From a virus, in the IMG/VR virus record IMGVR_UViG_3300020459_000924, positions 1-27,475 of that record: a DNA stretch of 27,475 nucleotides; one strand, 5' to 3'. Each line of letters starts with the position of its first letter. Positions within the stretch are counted from its first letter, which is position 1. Positions 24,501-27,475 of this stretch are shown piece by piece. The translations under genes were made by a program, and so were the position numbers. Below the pieces are notes generated by a model. The model was not told where the DNA came from. It saw only the letters and a list, made by a program, of their open reading frames with translations, and searched no databases.

Positions 24501-27475
24501 GCAACATAACGATAATTCCAAAGTATAGTACCAGATGTATTAACTTTACCAACCCAGAAACTGTCTTTCTGTGCAGGATCAGACTTAAGTCTTAATGTAG
24601 CAGAAATATAGCACTCATTAAATTCATCAAATACAAGACTACCATCAACTAATGAATATACAGATGTGCTGTACTCTTTAATAAAGTCTATGTTAATTGC
24701 ACTAGTAGTTAAAGTCGCTTTACCAAATGCCATATTGACATCTGTAGTAGATTGATTTAATCCTACTTCCATTAAGAAGTATAATTCTGTAACACCAGCA
24801 GTGGTCGTTATGACCTTCATATCTACAATCTTTTCAGACTTACTAGTAGATACAAGCTTTCTCTTAATAGCAAAATTACCAGTACTATCAATAGATGCTA
24901 AGAATGCATCATATGGATTACTGGAGTTTGTATTAGTATAACCACCGATAATGAAACGAGTATCACTCCACTTCTGAATTGAAGACACATAGTCAGCACG
25001 AGTAGCACCAGAGATACCAGCATAACCTTTCTGGAACTGTAATCCAGCACTCAATCCATTTTCTGCCTGAGTATACTTAGCGAGTATAACATCTGGATTA
25101 TAATCATTAAGTAAAGTGCTATTTGGTTGATTATTACCAACTACCCAAACATCAAGACCATCTACATAAAGTTTTTGAAACTCTGTATAGAATTGTCCAT
25201 CAGTACTCTCTAAAGTATTCTCCCACTCTTTAACACCTGTAGCAGATAACTTAGAAACAAAACCTACTGTATTTCCAACAGCATCCTTTGTTTTACCACA
25301 AATAAAGATCTCTTTATTATCACTAACATAAGAATCATTAATCTTAACATAATTTTGATTTTCGATTTTAGAAAGATAATAATCTGCTTTCTTAAAGACC
25401 TGTGGATGAGATAATATAACACGAGGATTTGATGTATATCCAGAACCAGAATTTAAAATATTAACCGTATCAATTGCACCAACAGTTGATACAACTGCTT
25501 CTAATTTTCCAGCACTACCATCACCATCAATTGTAATAGTTGGTGGAATATCTGTATTATATCCAGAACCTCTTTGATCAATAACAATCTCTTCTATACC
25601 TTTATATTGACGAACTACAAACGTTTTGTTTGTGTTCTGCATTATAGGAGTATAATCTATATAAACAACGTCACTAGCAACTAGATTATGAGGATCTGCT
25701 GTTTGTAAAACACCGTAGTTAGCACCACTAATATTCTCGAAACTATATGCAGCAACACTTTCACCCTTAATTTTTGAAATACGAGCAGATACACCAGATC
25801 CATCAGTATCAGTATTATCAAATATTAATCTATCATCTACCTGATAATTCTTACCTGTGTTCTCAACAGTAAATCCAGTAACAGAAGCATCTTCAAATTT
25901 AGTTGTTGTCTCAACTTCAATATCAACTTTAGAGTCAAATTTAACTTTAGGGAAGTAATCAAATAACTGTAAAGGTGACTCTTCAAACATTTGATCAGGA
26001 TCTGCAGTCTCTTCTGCACCTATAATACCATCTCTATTTTCATCTTCCACTTCAAACAACAAGATTTCTCCATCTTCAGTTGTTAAAGCAGCAGTAGAAG
26101 CATTGGGTGTTCTTTCAACATCAATATCAACATTTTCATATGGGTCTCTATAACGTACAACTCCAGTTGGTATATTCTGCTGAATTGCATTTGCACTAAG
26201 ATTCCAAGAATCAACAACAGAGTTAAAACTTGGTCCTATAACATATGGGAATAATGGAGCACCTGCATCGGTAGCATCAATAGTAACAAAGTAGCAGTAG
26301 TTACCATTAGGAAAATCGGGGGTTTTACAGAAACGACCATTATACTGGTCTAAGTCACCTAATCCAAAACTATACTCATAGTCTTCCACAAAATTACCAG
26401 AAGGTTCTTCTGTTAATAAAGGACCAGCAGTTCTATTTGGATTGGGGTTAGTTGTATCATCATATACTAATTCATCCTTCAATTTGTATGAAGTTCTAAG
26501 TCTAACAGTAGCAGAACTTTGGTCAGTAGGATCATTGTATCCATAAGGACCATAAATTGGGTTACCATCAAATGCCCAACCGATAATTGGAGAGTGATTT
26601 AACTGCTCTTCTTGCTCAAGAATATTTCCTGTGCCAATTTCTTCATAAAGGTTATCACCAAGAATGTATCTCATTCTTTGTGGGTTTGATAGGTGAGCAT
26701 ATTCACCACCATACTCATTATTATAACCAGTAAATACAGAACCCTTAGCAGTGTCAAACTGTGAAGTTGCTTGAAGGTTGTAGTTCCATTGGAATACATT
26801 TGCAGTAAAGGTAGCATTTTGACCAACAGAAGTCAAATTGATAATGGTAGTACCTTGAACGTAGTTAATACCTTTGTTTACAATCTCAATATTGGTTACT
26901 CTTCCAGCATTTTCACCATCTGTATCAATAGTTGCTCTTGCAATCGCACCAAATCCAACACCCTGAATAGATACTTCAGGTGCAGTAGTATATCCAGATC
27001 CAGCAGAAATGATAGCAATAGATATAATTCTACCATCATTAACAATGGCTTGTGCAACAGCACCTCTACCAGAACTTAATGTTACTGTAGGACTAGAAGT
27101 ATATTCTACACCACCATTATTAATACCAATTGACTGAATAGGTCCACGAACAGATGCAGTACCAGCAGCACCAGCACCTTCTCCACCAACAATAGTAATA
27201 AGTGGTTGTGAAGTATATCCAGAACCACCTGAGTTGATTAGAATACGTGAAACTGACCCTTTGGTTATAATAGCAGTTGCAGCAGCACCAGAACCGCCTC
27301 CTCCGACGATTGATACTAATGGGGAAGAAGTGAATCCAGAACCACCAGCAGTTACAGTAATTTCACTAAGAGAACCATTAACTATAACACTAGCAGTTGC
27401 ACCTTCTCCACCACCACCTGTCATAGTAATCGCAGGAGGAGATGCAGCATCATACCCAGAACCAGCATTAGTAAT
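6530..27475 (-). CDS. Giant modular virion adhesin/baseplate-fibre protein, N-terminus beyond window (at least 6981 aa)
   Basis: One uninterrupted frame fills three quarters of the window. The first in-frame Met (27424) lies in the middle of a Gly-rich repeat, and 17 more sense codons continue to the right edge with the same repeat pattern, so the real start is outside. Numbering from that Met: Gly-rich GSGY repeats (to 180); YHYH domain (274-400); EF-hand-like loop (461-472); beta-propeller (679-1058); LamG-like lectin (1063-1285); beta-rich unassigned sequence; GSGY repeats (1889-2099); a 'YYYQDFSY...HPASFKVFGE' segment (2309-2362); a 'VNGVVQNP' module (2427-2492); a second LamG-like domain (2894-3099); C/D/YPR repeats and helical modules (3155-5880); a carbohydrate-binding-like jelly roll (5999-6200); two more VNG modules (6657-6819); a final GSGY pair. 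No signal peptide, membrane segment or protease motif is seen. Repeated lectin-like folds suggest host or matrix binding. Its slot upstream of gp8 is that of T4 gene 7, but I see no gp7 similarity. Confidence 0.88.
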   Translation of the reverse strand: MTNAGSGYDAASPPAITMTGGGGEGATASVIVNGSLSEITVTAGGSGFTSSPLVSIVGGGGSGAAATAIITKGSVSRILINSGGSGYTSQPLITIVGGEGAGAAGTASVRGPIQSIGINNGGVEYTSSPTVTLSSGRGAVAQAIVNDGRIISIAIISAGSGYTTAPEVSIQGVGFGAIARATIDTDGENAGRVTNIEIVNKGINYVQGTTIINLTSVGQNATFTANVFQWNYNLQATSQFDTAKGSVFTGYNNEYGGEYAHLSNPQRMRYILGDNLYEEIGTGNILEQEEQLNHSPIIGWAFDGNPIYGPYGYNDPTDQSSATVRLRTSYKLKDELVYDDTTNPNPNRTAGPLLTEEPSGNFVEDYEYSFGLGDLDQYNGRFCKTPDFPNGNYCYFVTIDATDAGAPLFPYVIGPSFNSVVDSWNLSANAIQQNIPTGVVRYRDPYENVDIDVERTPNASTAALTTEDGEILLFEVEDENRDGIIGAEETADPDQMFEESPLQLFDYFPKVKFDSKVDIEVETTTKFEDASVTGFTVENTGKNYQVDDRLIFDNTDTDGSGVSARISKIKGESVAAYSFENISGANYGVLQTADPHNLVASDVVYIDYTPIMQNTNKTFVVRQYKGIEEIVIDQRGSGYNTDIPPTITIDGDGSAGKLEAVVSTVGAIDTVNILNSGSGYTSNPRVILSHPQVFKKADYYLSKIENQNYVKINDSYVSDNKEIFICGKTKDAVGNTVGFVSKLSATGVKEWENTLESTDGQFYTEFQKLYVDGLDVWVVGNNQPNSTLLNDYNPDVILAKYTQAENGLSAGLQFQKGYAGISGATRADYVSSIQKWSDTRFIIGGYTNTNSSNPYDAFLASIDSTGNFAIKRKLVSTSKSEKIVDMKVITTTAGVTELYFLMEVGLNQSTTDVNMAFGKATLTTSAINIDFIKEYSTSVYSLVDGSLVFDEFNECYISATLRLKSDPAQKDSFWVGKVNTSGTILWNYRYVAPGRDITMADRSSIDIFGDLNLAFSRHNTTTGVKTVDSVKIGYDGKIKNHSTNEFNQKRVEGITVHACNTDNSGDIYLSGQTQWNRNEFIFDFAANEQTDLTGHYTLTSVGGSNAVTYADNMAKIYGYQPAGSSSTWENSYLKVSGTDLATTLANDWTLEFFIYKSASASQTLSQGAQTLMGIGGAQDATGGLWLGYDNSTGELQMVVTNNTTALNAGSGISSSQTTMYADNSWQTIAVRKEGNIFKVFVNAIEVITGTLANTALGAKDLYFGNQIGFGSGASDFSQSKQGQFFIDNIRLRNRSVTPTVPSDISSLPPVASFAFAFAWTDTAWFTNNLTKYDYIDYNGWNLKVDKNADATRLGDKGLQTNTQLGFVRTEVTPLTGSSLVIGEADFALGDAGLQTLDFDDATITMTPGTETLTYTNDIWSSRTATVPSPGSQKLQVSAVVKDRYFFKVTNTIKIDNIQELTINQPFIFTTGSKLRLNNLSTGSFINSGYIIKSDIPNRKIYIAVQNNTWSDDLNNGILVSEQFNEQDTYGIVGPVPNDTNEMKAYTFAQVDNTTPGTFDIDMSTYDAPANIGGTNNLDDFARFKPFNVGDYSVRIDEIGGSSSFIVGSVVSLTSNDISFNANYNTCQITNLVGVTKITLISNLERILQVTAVNNSDEVYVITGTSHYLSPGEIVYVDGNPSQTNGGLVYDEYDGAFAIDTVVSPLEFTYKLPQTAITAPATNASTVGIFVKSPTLKMYYGHQYIFDLGHSTLEGGNLSFAKDNLYKLEYSFNSIERIGTPGLTGQGQPSPSVKLKVDNDIVTNISYYFDPSRTGSDSPVISDSYLDVTDSPYTGTFTISSTSGQTITRGADVFKFPLLNEPEGVGDISRTTYTTSSLKAVGAIGDIRIINPGGFYTKLPIVTGIGSTRKIERVQITEPGTEYAVGTYNGVPIGGDGEGGFVQITVADGQDDEGITIPGQIQQVLVTSPGKGYTSATIDVEGVSGILGSGLTGSGADLVVVIPPFGTEASIFTKGDKVGKIKKLKNNNFGYDYPHDYTLRPEITFPLNAQLTSTSILESITVTNPGSGYSLAPTVVITGGGGSGATAEATIKNGRLDVIEVKDPGAGYSSTPAVSLRSSFNYVVNLDLGLLQFAYPHGIVSGSEISVAVTDTGDGADYPLAAGATGRLNPNTTYYAISGAANSLEDDQLKIAITPQNAELGDALSFVNAGDGRQSILTESFGGAATANVVTSTFLEGELVYQGDSLETATAQGYVSINSGWQIGPRILKIVDYTGEFAELQKITGVISKSSGTISDLKFARGVLDIGSITKTTGQFIDDVGKPSEIIQKIQDSYYYQDFSYAVKSAVSISEWKEILIRNVHPASFKVFGELNLNEYGQIPNKDTFFELTKSVELAQEAIVPNIQNFALVEPIYTEFNNTEVLFRQKRLTSSENILTSVVQRVDDISEQFDGIKTSFPLTVNGGTVVANANQLMVVLNGVVQNPETAFTIQQDSIVFSEPPKPPASVKYASVTIAPIQGYEMVFNNASGIYPGLNNVIKGSSSDARFTVLKVVGTVVTGFITDGSFVLGELCNVVATGFAGNLASITPVGSIGLFTFGENITNLEGNTAKIESVNLETGQEMPIAKLRYSIGPSTTVFEVIDPTASTNQPVPTGTFTPNINYQVGSEIFTLISTVDNAESTSLTVVRNVLGTTAQNQQDNTPLYSTKIEVTDQLTLSKTAGTYTSSPGLFDIQLNDVIYGAQSGVIAQITATSAYQDPVTQEFIGQVDISPGSSFFGLLFNRITSQTYPNVVLDDIASSAVSIVDFTDNTTGYNGNFPSNEQINNYIIPFNNLTGTLQLNEEIRNYKIDYGNNTNEFVTGEDGKVRKMSFYDREGTGFFSSGQIIRSRDTKAEVIGFNQARNTVYLGKIGRTKSNGEDYFDFDFAGSAQIDTTQKKYGNASLQLTAGTTDYIFCQTTNEIAFGTGDFTFEFYIRPDSSSLSGTIDIFDTRVSSANEVAFRVYCESGQVRWNVNNADLVTSVGTTLSADTWAHVAYTRTGTTGKMYIDGVEVGTGTDNTTYVAKPLFIGVGYAFSTGYIGHIDEVRISDNIRYSTAFSPLAGIFQGDTNTKMLLHFDGKDGEQWVQDWSGSESFTKGEYFNNDAIISTVRYVGDHTFVPGTSNAALTFNDGTIKDVTAATYDGETGILVMTIGSHSFTTSNTVTIGANKLPFTCDKDNNATEHRYPRTSDPVHNTAIAITSVTGTTITVNVGRAVQKGFVGNTNRYYNAATLIESNLEFIAHEAVYLLEQKFPDFTVINGSANCQDDVKDICKSVAYDLRNGSNSKIWDAASYYVDRVDVNNVKLLNVEQEIVETVWTYGKLNQILRYIITNDAWDVQGHHGHKQKFDTSITESSGSAATKFTPTGAEYNASTGELKILKGSHGLFSNTSLSISGGGYNPVTGILTCTTSGAHNLTSTSKLQIEDESLTFTCSMDQNRSEHKYPRSSDHASQGWLDVTVVDSTTFSLDVGKTPDVIFNPTAATYSGSTGLLKMTIGEHRLRAGTNIKVATGSLPFRCTMDGLQDVKTYPRENDFIYQDSVPILYEGTSHTANAASYTPDSGLLTITVFNHGFAYGDKVRIVDESITFECLLDNNITQHRYPRSTDPSSGRLHKIVNVTTNTFDVNVGVSPDLSLHTFKSADPNGIIHKDNTITLDVGKTHNIAYDVSSANYTPVTGSLVITSSAPGSPGFGGHPNLMVGDSIRLRDGAFLFACNMDGQSTDHAYPRLTDPARGTAVDVIDISEVDKTASDASYNPLTGMMTVTIGSQLNAPSTRNCTGAAYDPATGMLTITSSAHQVYNGNLVQLNDGAFIFRCGLDDETTDHYYPRSGDPARDQWLPAQNRTANTFDLFIGKSQDLSEHTCVGVTSNPCMKVSGEMVRFEEGAITFSCTKDGNASNHAYPRKTDPVFRRGWSVVEASTSTTFDVFVGRTVFGAYTHTFVSGVTNGVKVHNNAFTVNVGPSKFHGYTPSAATYDPATGIMDLTVGNHWIKDATNHTATDVNYIATTGVMTVTIPNHGFVIGDKIKVADNALSLTCSLDQHSSNHTYPRSTDPQSGKWMLISNVTDNTFDVNVGTSPQLDFNVSNATYDAVSGNLVITIGTHSLEVGTSIRLKDNSITFVCDYGGDGYSTQKSYPRSYGANTTDNEDYAYNTALNITAKDATTITVNVNQSPGTAISHSGTHNYHSSLTGAVITGGDYTHTFVSCVQNAITRAGDSVYIEQDSLTFRCDLDGQTTDKTYPRASGSNAPGGADYAYNTATAVQNVVTTSHTPTLAGYNPTTGMMTITMASHGLTAPTTKTAETGTAFNPATGELQIYSTAHGFVTGDMVKIADNSLVFTCAEDGNATNHSYPRPSDFASGRFFPILRTSANSFNLTVGSAFGDQPISNNTTHVWVAATANGLIKANDKVRLDENAVTFTCAKDGDATNHAYPRRTDPSYFEWLPLDNVQTDTFDVFIGKSSDTSTHTFVSFVANSMKRPTGVITVDVGISSNTSTHAFQSASADAIKCGGQYTHVWKGGLTVDKAFTLGGDYTHEFVPGGEKFTITAAAFTPGTGSMTVTVPNHGFENGDMVKFDDGSITFRCLQDNYQTDHTYPRSTDPSSGTYLLVSSVTKDTFVVNVGTSSNTTTHQFQSAVANGLTRAVIRTGGAYTHTLTGAKGGCFTKKGKAISIDDHGLTMTCEYDDRGSNHKYPRTTDPSSKQVLPITKFDTNSFTVNVGPTSFNKNYKPYNPTGATYDPSTGLMQINLLAHDITTDDFVTIDNESLRFTCTMDNNQSIKSYPRPGHDVRTAGKEMAVSATDATSITVNVGTAGTNQTFTPSAATYDASTGDMTLTIGQHGMRKGSSIVIQNNTLQFTCDMDGNTATKTYPRATDPYGAEKSIPVTDVYYSSGTASNAAFVPSTGVMTITLTGHGLSNGDYIQLVDESLTFRCNLDGYTTDHKYPRATDPASGRWLAISNKTNDTFEVNVGISSDTSTHAFLSSTTNGVRAQNGMIKVNVGKSPIKGYNPSLAAGSTTAYNPNTGALTIDIGAHELSIGDGIKIAKQAFGFICAQDGGSTIHYYPRTSDWGYNKSHPITATTSTSVTIDVSNGAISNTTEHAFYTVYDKYTPTGITYSGWTGIMTVTTNVVHNMDAGEYVKFDDNSLTFTCTKDGNATEHRYPRATDPVSGKWLKVLSTGLTSYTFQVQVLDITPSTNVTTHTFVAGKTYATNCIKRAAVVTGGDYVHTYTGNASSNNVIYSPSSTHTFSSADPGAIKKVLTKHSFVSAVTDCVTVMDYSVADCVDVQATVENLIDIVTDTLESANATSPTDHLGLISKLTSDPENEFLGGRVYAFLEETFPISLHNATDDIIYATQIGGDNKYRFQDAADLVEANAGPIVDKASHDMLTLYPDLLLDMPRNADGSGNGTLQCKTDLALILSEFIKDLRQGGNFNTVNVAKRYLGANDVILHIRLQLFQSAYAHLRLAHYMKQAVTGNLTYENTDKIIVGDWGITQSTPMPFTATGAVYSPTSGSLEITIGSHSLIVGRYIQIENNSLTFSCDPGTGTANGTYPRPSGVAGTPDGKDYASGRNLKILAVTATTVTVNVNKEPDYPITNTAAHTFVSATANGIIAPGDCIDVQESIDSLVEIANDIIAPTNSDYAISADRLYFNRKSIGDEITTLVTNEFQFQLAEGGPLYNAFLYPEPGGVSTCARDIGLIMLGVISDLQTGGNNSTIAAMENYLSTAMQINFVEDELLATTYAIEQMKWLGEHAILNRLYTKDSNESPPAYNFNYTTIAAYRDSLLPIDMSPVVTRFRELVDLALNMLAPGKLAMRGAAKNLLYNQSYYKEEITTLVTQQFGASVWAYDDWLNTIVTNLVHDLITTDISDTTIGHNIKIENVTGAFQVGEMIFSERAAGGSAVVLEYKSEGSFLVVGNWYGAPWEANDKIEGTRSGVVANVQVGGVGYPYTWINKPANVRTIAFAKNIQSNIQGQVSAPNLFTNPEAIRSDWMPGYIVISDDFAQAPDGTQTAEKLIAYQSSGYHYTSRNYSLTSYDTWDDGTIKFDDTNNTFDEGGAATDDDNQQYTFSVFFKGDEFNKVRFGLVMDAGTVGQQDVFFDLDLASGTAGTLFQPQGGISGDAYGSVPYGNGWYRAYITTTISFGFSELRAQFLMYDATNSLSYLGDGASGMYMWGAKLSIGTIDPYTSQLGEVFYADTEYNVKTYALSALETYTSEAISDTLTSPSPAASYIKYFDSASASNYSNKTVTRCIRSNLDILKGQLGLDTFYTNITINNGITVPTYTYGTRNLPVGLGGGLNDSDYLYGLNSGAYAELENMTVNEGQIVQIYKRFRFDAVITDGPFWVGETIRKVSDNAVTGTVHSIWEDENYRYVDVIVNAGTFAALDVVESDRAQLPPTGQISVITDRIQIIDLKGTFSASVPFKAYTSGATATPTSFIRTEAAVLDNTGGTLTVDTETLQGSFETTSVVYPEVSRQYIEVSKFDGFDISVGDRIASAGYTRLGIAIISGLNEFTVGNRLYKVVGGIQDFDNYAIISEVDLDNNFLYIADFQGTPLTNGDLVGHYGVGNNFPVGYASVTTRVVTPGVGSALIQDIRDSGILKRVYLSDIKGTFVTKDAIISADNYKAIVVNKVALLARVKRAFKGFDGVQTTFKLTTGNGTQYLPDPAGHLLVFVNGILQPPGAANAYTAFSDSIEFTEPPELGASFTGFYVGKLRQLDDISFEFDSLRQSFNLKRNDVFYSLTLTDGVQSTTIRPENNIIVSLNGVIQEPGVGFELVGSRIIFSEIPRVGSTFVGFSYVGSEADVDAAEVIPPIEPGDFIDIQGETSDREVAVIESSNSLITFDYLGSVFGQNAQGQANLTSGFINSVQVTSGGSGYTSRPNVRVDSISGFEGDINALVGVGGVVINNAGTGYNTPNIDVETSVPDDWTAPDLSLYGEELVDPEVLT
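6640..6790 (-). repeat. C-terminal GSGY repeat pair of the giant protein
   Basis: Near the C-terminus, 'SVQVTSGGSGYTSRPNVRV' and 'GVVINNAGTGYNTPNIDV' are two diverged copies of the Gly-rich unit that fills the visible N-terminal side of the same protein. The protein ends about 30 residues later at the TAA (6530-6532). Confidence 0.7.
6970..7455 (-). repeat. Two tandem VNGxxQxP modules
   Basis: Two units of about 75-80 residues each run from an 'FDG/FDS...F.L' strand through 'HLLVFVNGILQPPG' or 'NIIVSLNGVIQEPG' to 'IEFTEPPELGASF.GFYVG' or 'IIFSEIPRVGSTFVGFSYVG'. A third copy (NQLMVVLNGVVQNPETAF...IVFSEPP) lies 12 kb upstream at 19950-20145. I recognise the pattern from other marine myovirus structural proteins, without a named family. 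Confidence 0.7.
8835..9435 (-). other. Carbohydrate-binding-module-like jelly roll in the giant protein
   Basis: Residues about 5997-6200 have 'NLFTNPEAI.SDW', then 'APDGTQTAEKLIA', 'YTFSVFFKG', 'FFDLDLASGTAG', 'YGNGWYRAYITTT' and a final 'GMYMWGAKLSIG'. This succession is typical of the CBM-like galactose-binding jelly roll found in many phage tail and fibre proteins. Glycan binding is a reasonable inference; the ligand is unknown. Confidence 0.65.
9770..10530 (-). other. Alpha-helical modules C and D
   Basis: Module C starts with 'DCIDVQESIDSLVEIANDII' and includes the signature 'CARDIGLIMLGVISDLQTGGN..T', followed by long amphipathic helices ('FVEDELLATTYAIEQMKWLGEHAI'-type). Module D repeats the ending 'YYKEEITTLVTQQF...LVHDLI' without the Cys/Asp signature. 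They break the otherwise all-beta protein and resemble helical segments known from marine myovirus fibre proteins (CxxD...DLRxGGN). Role unknown. Confidence 0.6.
10530..10860 (-). repeat. Isolated C/D/YPR repeat (copy 20 of the giant protein)
   Basis: A complete unit with YPR at 10712-10720, set 1173 bases from copy 19 by helical module B. Its core reads 'LTFSCDPGTGTANGTYPR': the usual CxxD becomes CDPG and the His before YPR is lost. The tail 'HTFVSATANGII' is normal. Confidence 0.8.
10900..11540 (-). other. Alpha-helical module B
   Basis: Begins 'DCVDVQATVENLIDIVTDTL' and contains 'DAADLVEANAGPIVDKASHDML' and 'CKTDLALILSEFIKDLRQGGN..TV..AKRYL', then a long helix through 'LQLFQSAYAHLRLAHYMKQAV'. 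The C-x2-D-[LIV]-x2-I-x6-D-L-[RQ]-x-G-[GS]-N signature is shared with modules A and C. Confidence 0.65.
11550..17285 (-). repeat. Main C/D/YPR repeat array (copies 2-19)
   Basis: Eighteen tandem protein repeats occupy about 1900 residues. A full unit has a start 'Y.P.TG.[ML].[VI]T...H', a strand with a G-[DT] turn, the core 'S[LI].F.C..D.....H.YPR..DP', then '[ST]F.VNVG.S...THTF.SA'. The YPR codons fall at 17030, 16775, 16559, 16187, 15884, 15659, 15221, 14960, 14645, 14312, 14072, 13583, 13292, 13025, 12761, 12539, 12179 and 11885 (low end of each). Spacing is 216-489 bases, always in frame. Cys and YPR are present in every copy; the Asp three residues after Cys is replaced by Gly in copy 9 (CDYGGDG). 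Units are diverged in sequence, but copies 11 and 12 keep near-identical DNA at the core. I know similar repeats from cyanophage structural proteins but no named family. Confidence 0.85.
17370..17690 (-). other. Alpha-helical module A
   Basis: Sits between C/D/YPR copies 1 and 2. It reads 'LIESNLEFIAHEAVYLLEQKFP', then 'CQDDVKDICKSVAYDLRNGSN.K.WDAASYYV', then a helix ending 'LNQILRYIITND'. It has the clearest form of the CxxD...DLRxGSN signature shared with modules B and C. Confidence 0.65.
17715..17960 (-). repeat. Isolated C/D/YPR repeat (copy 1 of the giant protein)
   Basis: Complete unit: 'YDGETGILVMTIGSHSF', core 'LPFTCDKDNNATEHRYPR' (YPR at 17804-17812), then 'TAIAITSVTGTTITVNVG'. It follows the second LamG-like domain and is separated from copy 2 by helical module A. 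Confidence 0.85.
18130..18745 (-). other. Second LamG/concanavalin-A-like lectin domain
   Basis: Residues about 2894-3099. It shows the classic series 'KKYGNASLQLTAG', 'FGTGDFTFEFYIRPDS', 'DTWAHVAYTRTGTTGKMYIDGVEVG' and 'YIGHIDEVRISD..RYSTAFSP', ending in 'TKMLLHFDG'. This is the LamG-like jelly roll that phage fibre proteins use for glycan or surface contact. It is a confident fold call; the ligand is unknown. Confidence 0.85.
19950..20145 (-). other. VNGxxQxP module, internal copy
   Basis: Residues about 2427-2492: 'FDGIKTSFPLTVNGG', 'NQLMVVLNGVVQNPETAFTI' and 'SIVFSEPPKPPASVKY'. It is the third copy of the module that closes the protein at 6970-7455. It follows a 'YYYQDFSY..KS..SISEWKE...HPASFKVFGE' segment (20340-20500) that I have seen in other phage structural proteins. 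Confidence 0.65.
21130..21760 (-). repeat. Internal Gly-rich GSGY repeats
   Basis: Residues about 1889-2099 hold four or five diverged units: 'ITEPGTEYAVG', 'VTSPGKGYTSATIDV', 'TVTNPGSGYSLAPTVVITGG' and 'EVKDPGAGYSSTPAVSL'. These are the same unit as at the visible N-terminal side, interrupted by about 90 residues of other sequence in the middle. Confidence 0.7.
23570..24240 (-). other. First LamG/concanavalin-A-like lectin domain
   Basis: Residues about 1063-1285. It has 'NSYLKVSGTDLATTLANDWTLEFFIYKS', 'GGLWLGYDNSTGELQMVV', 'DNSWQTIAVRKEGNIFKVFVNAIEV' and 'GQFFIDNIRLRN'. These are the strand order and WxxxAVxR..F.VFVNG-like hairpin of LamG-type jelly rolls. It follows the propeller directly. 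Confidence 0.8.
24250..25390 (-). other. Probable six- or seven-bladed beta-propeller
   Basis: Residues about 679-1058 repeat a blade-like pattern of 'I[FY][IL].G...' then 'F[VL][SA][KS][LI]...G...W...L'. Clear starts are 'EIFICGKTKD', 'DVWVVGNNQP', 'TRFIIGGYTN', 'ELYFLMEVGL', 'ECYISATLRL', 'DLNLAFSRHN' and a final 'DIYLSGQTQW'. That gives six full blades and a seventh partial one. The style resembles SBBP or PQQ-like propellers of surface proteins. No enzyme residues are evident. Confidence 0.6.
26009..26044 (-). other. EF-hand-like calcium loop
   Basis: Residues 461-472 read DENRDGIIGAEE, which places D1, N3, D5, G6, I8 and E12 exactly as in a canonical EF-hand loop. There is no obvious second loop, so it is more like the single dockerin-type or bacterial Ca-loop than a paired EF-hand. 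Confidence 0.55.
26230..26605 (-). other. Intact YHYH domain in the giant protein
   Basis: Residues about 274-399. 'LNHSPIIGWAFDGNPIYGPYGYN' is followed without interruption by 'LGDLDQYNGRFCKTPDFPNG', 'YCYFVTID' and 'FPYVIGPSFN'. This is the reference against which the split copy in the 1494-residue protein (2739-3446) can be judged. Confidence 0.85.
26880..27475 (-). repeat. N-terminal-side Gly-rich GSGY repeats, continuing past the window
   Basis: At least five units of 35-45 residues share 'I.NGGSGYTS.P.V.I.GGGG.GA.A.A.I'. Successive turns read AGGSGFTSSP, SGGSGYTSQP, NGGVEYTSSP and SAGSGYTTAP. The final 17 codons to the window edge read 'NAGSGYDAASPPAIT', one more unit start, so the array extends beyond the window. 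Confidence 0.85.

Noticed and set aside
27422-27424. Met at 27424 as the start of the giant protein
   Set aside because: It lies mid-repeat, has no promoter box or ribosome-binding site, and 17 in-frame codons upstream continue the same Gly-rich repeat to the window edge.
6530-27475. Assignment of the giant protein as T4 gp7
   Set aside because: Only gene order supports it; no sequence block resembling gp7 was recognised.
1-27475. Transcription terminators, tRNAs, introns, homing endonucleases or attachment sites
   Set aside because: The gaps are 35, 6 and 23 bases, contain no stem-loop with a T-run, and no such element interrupts the genes.
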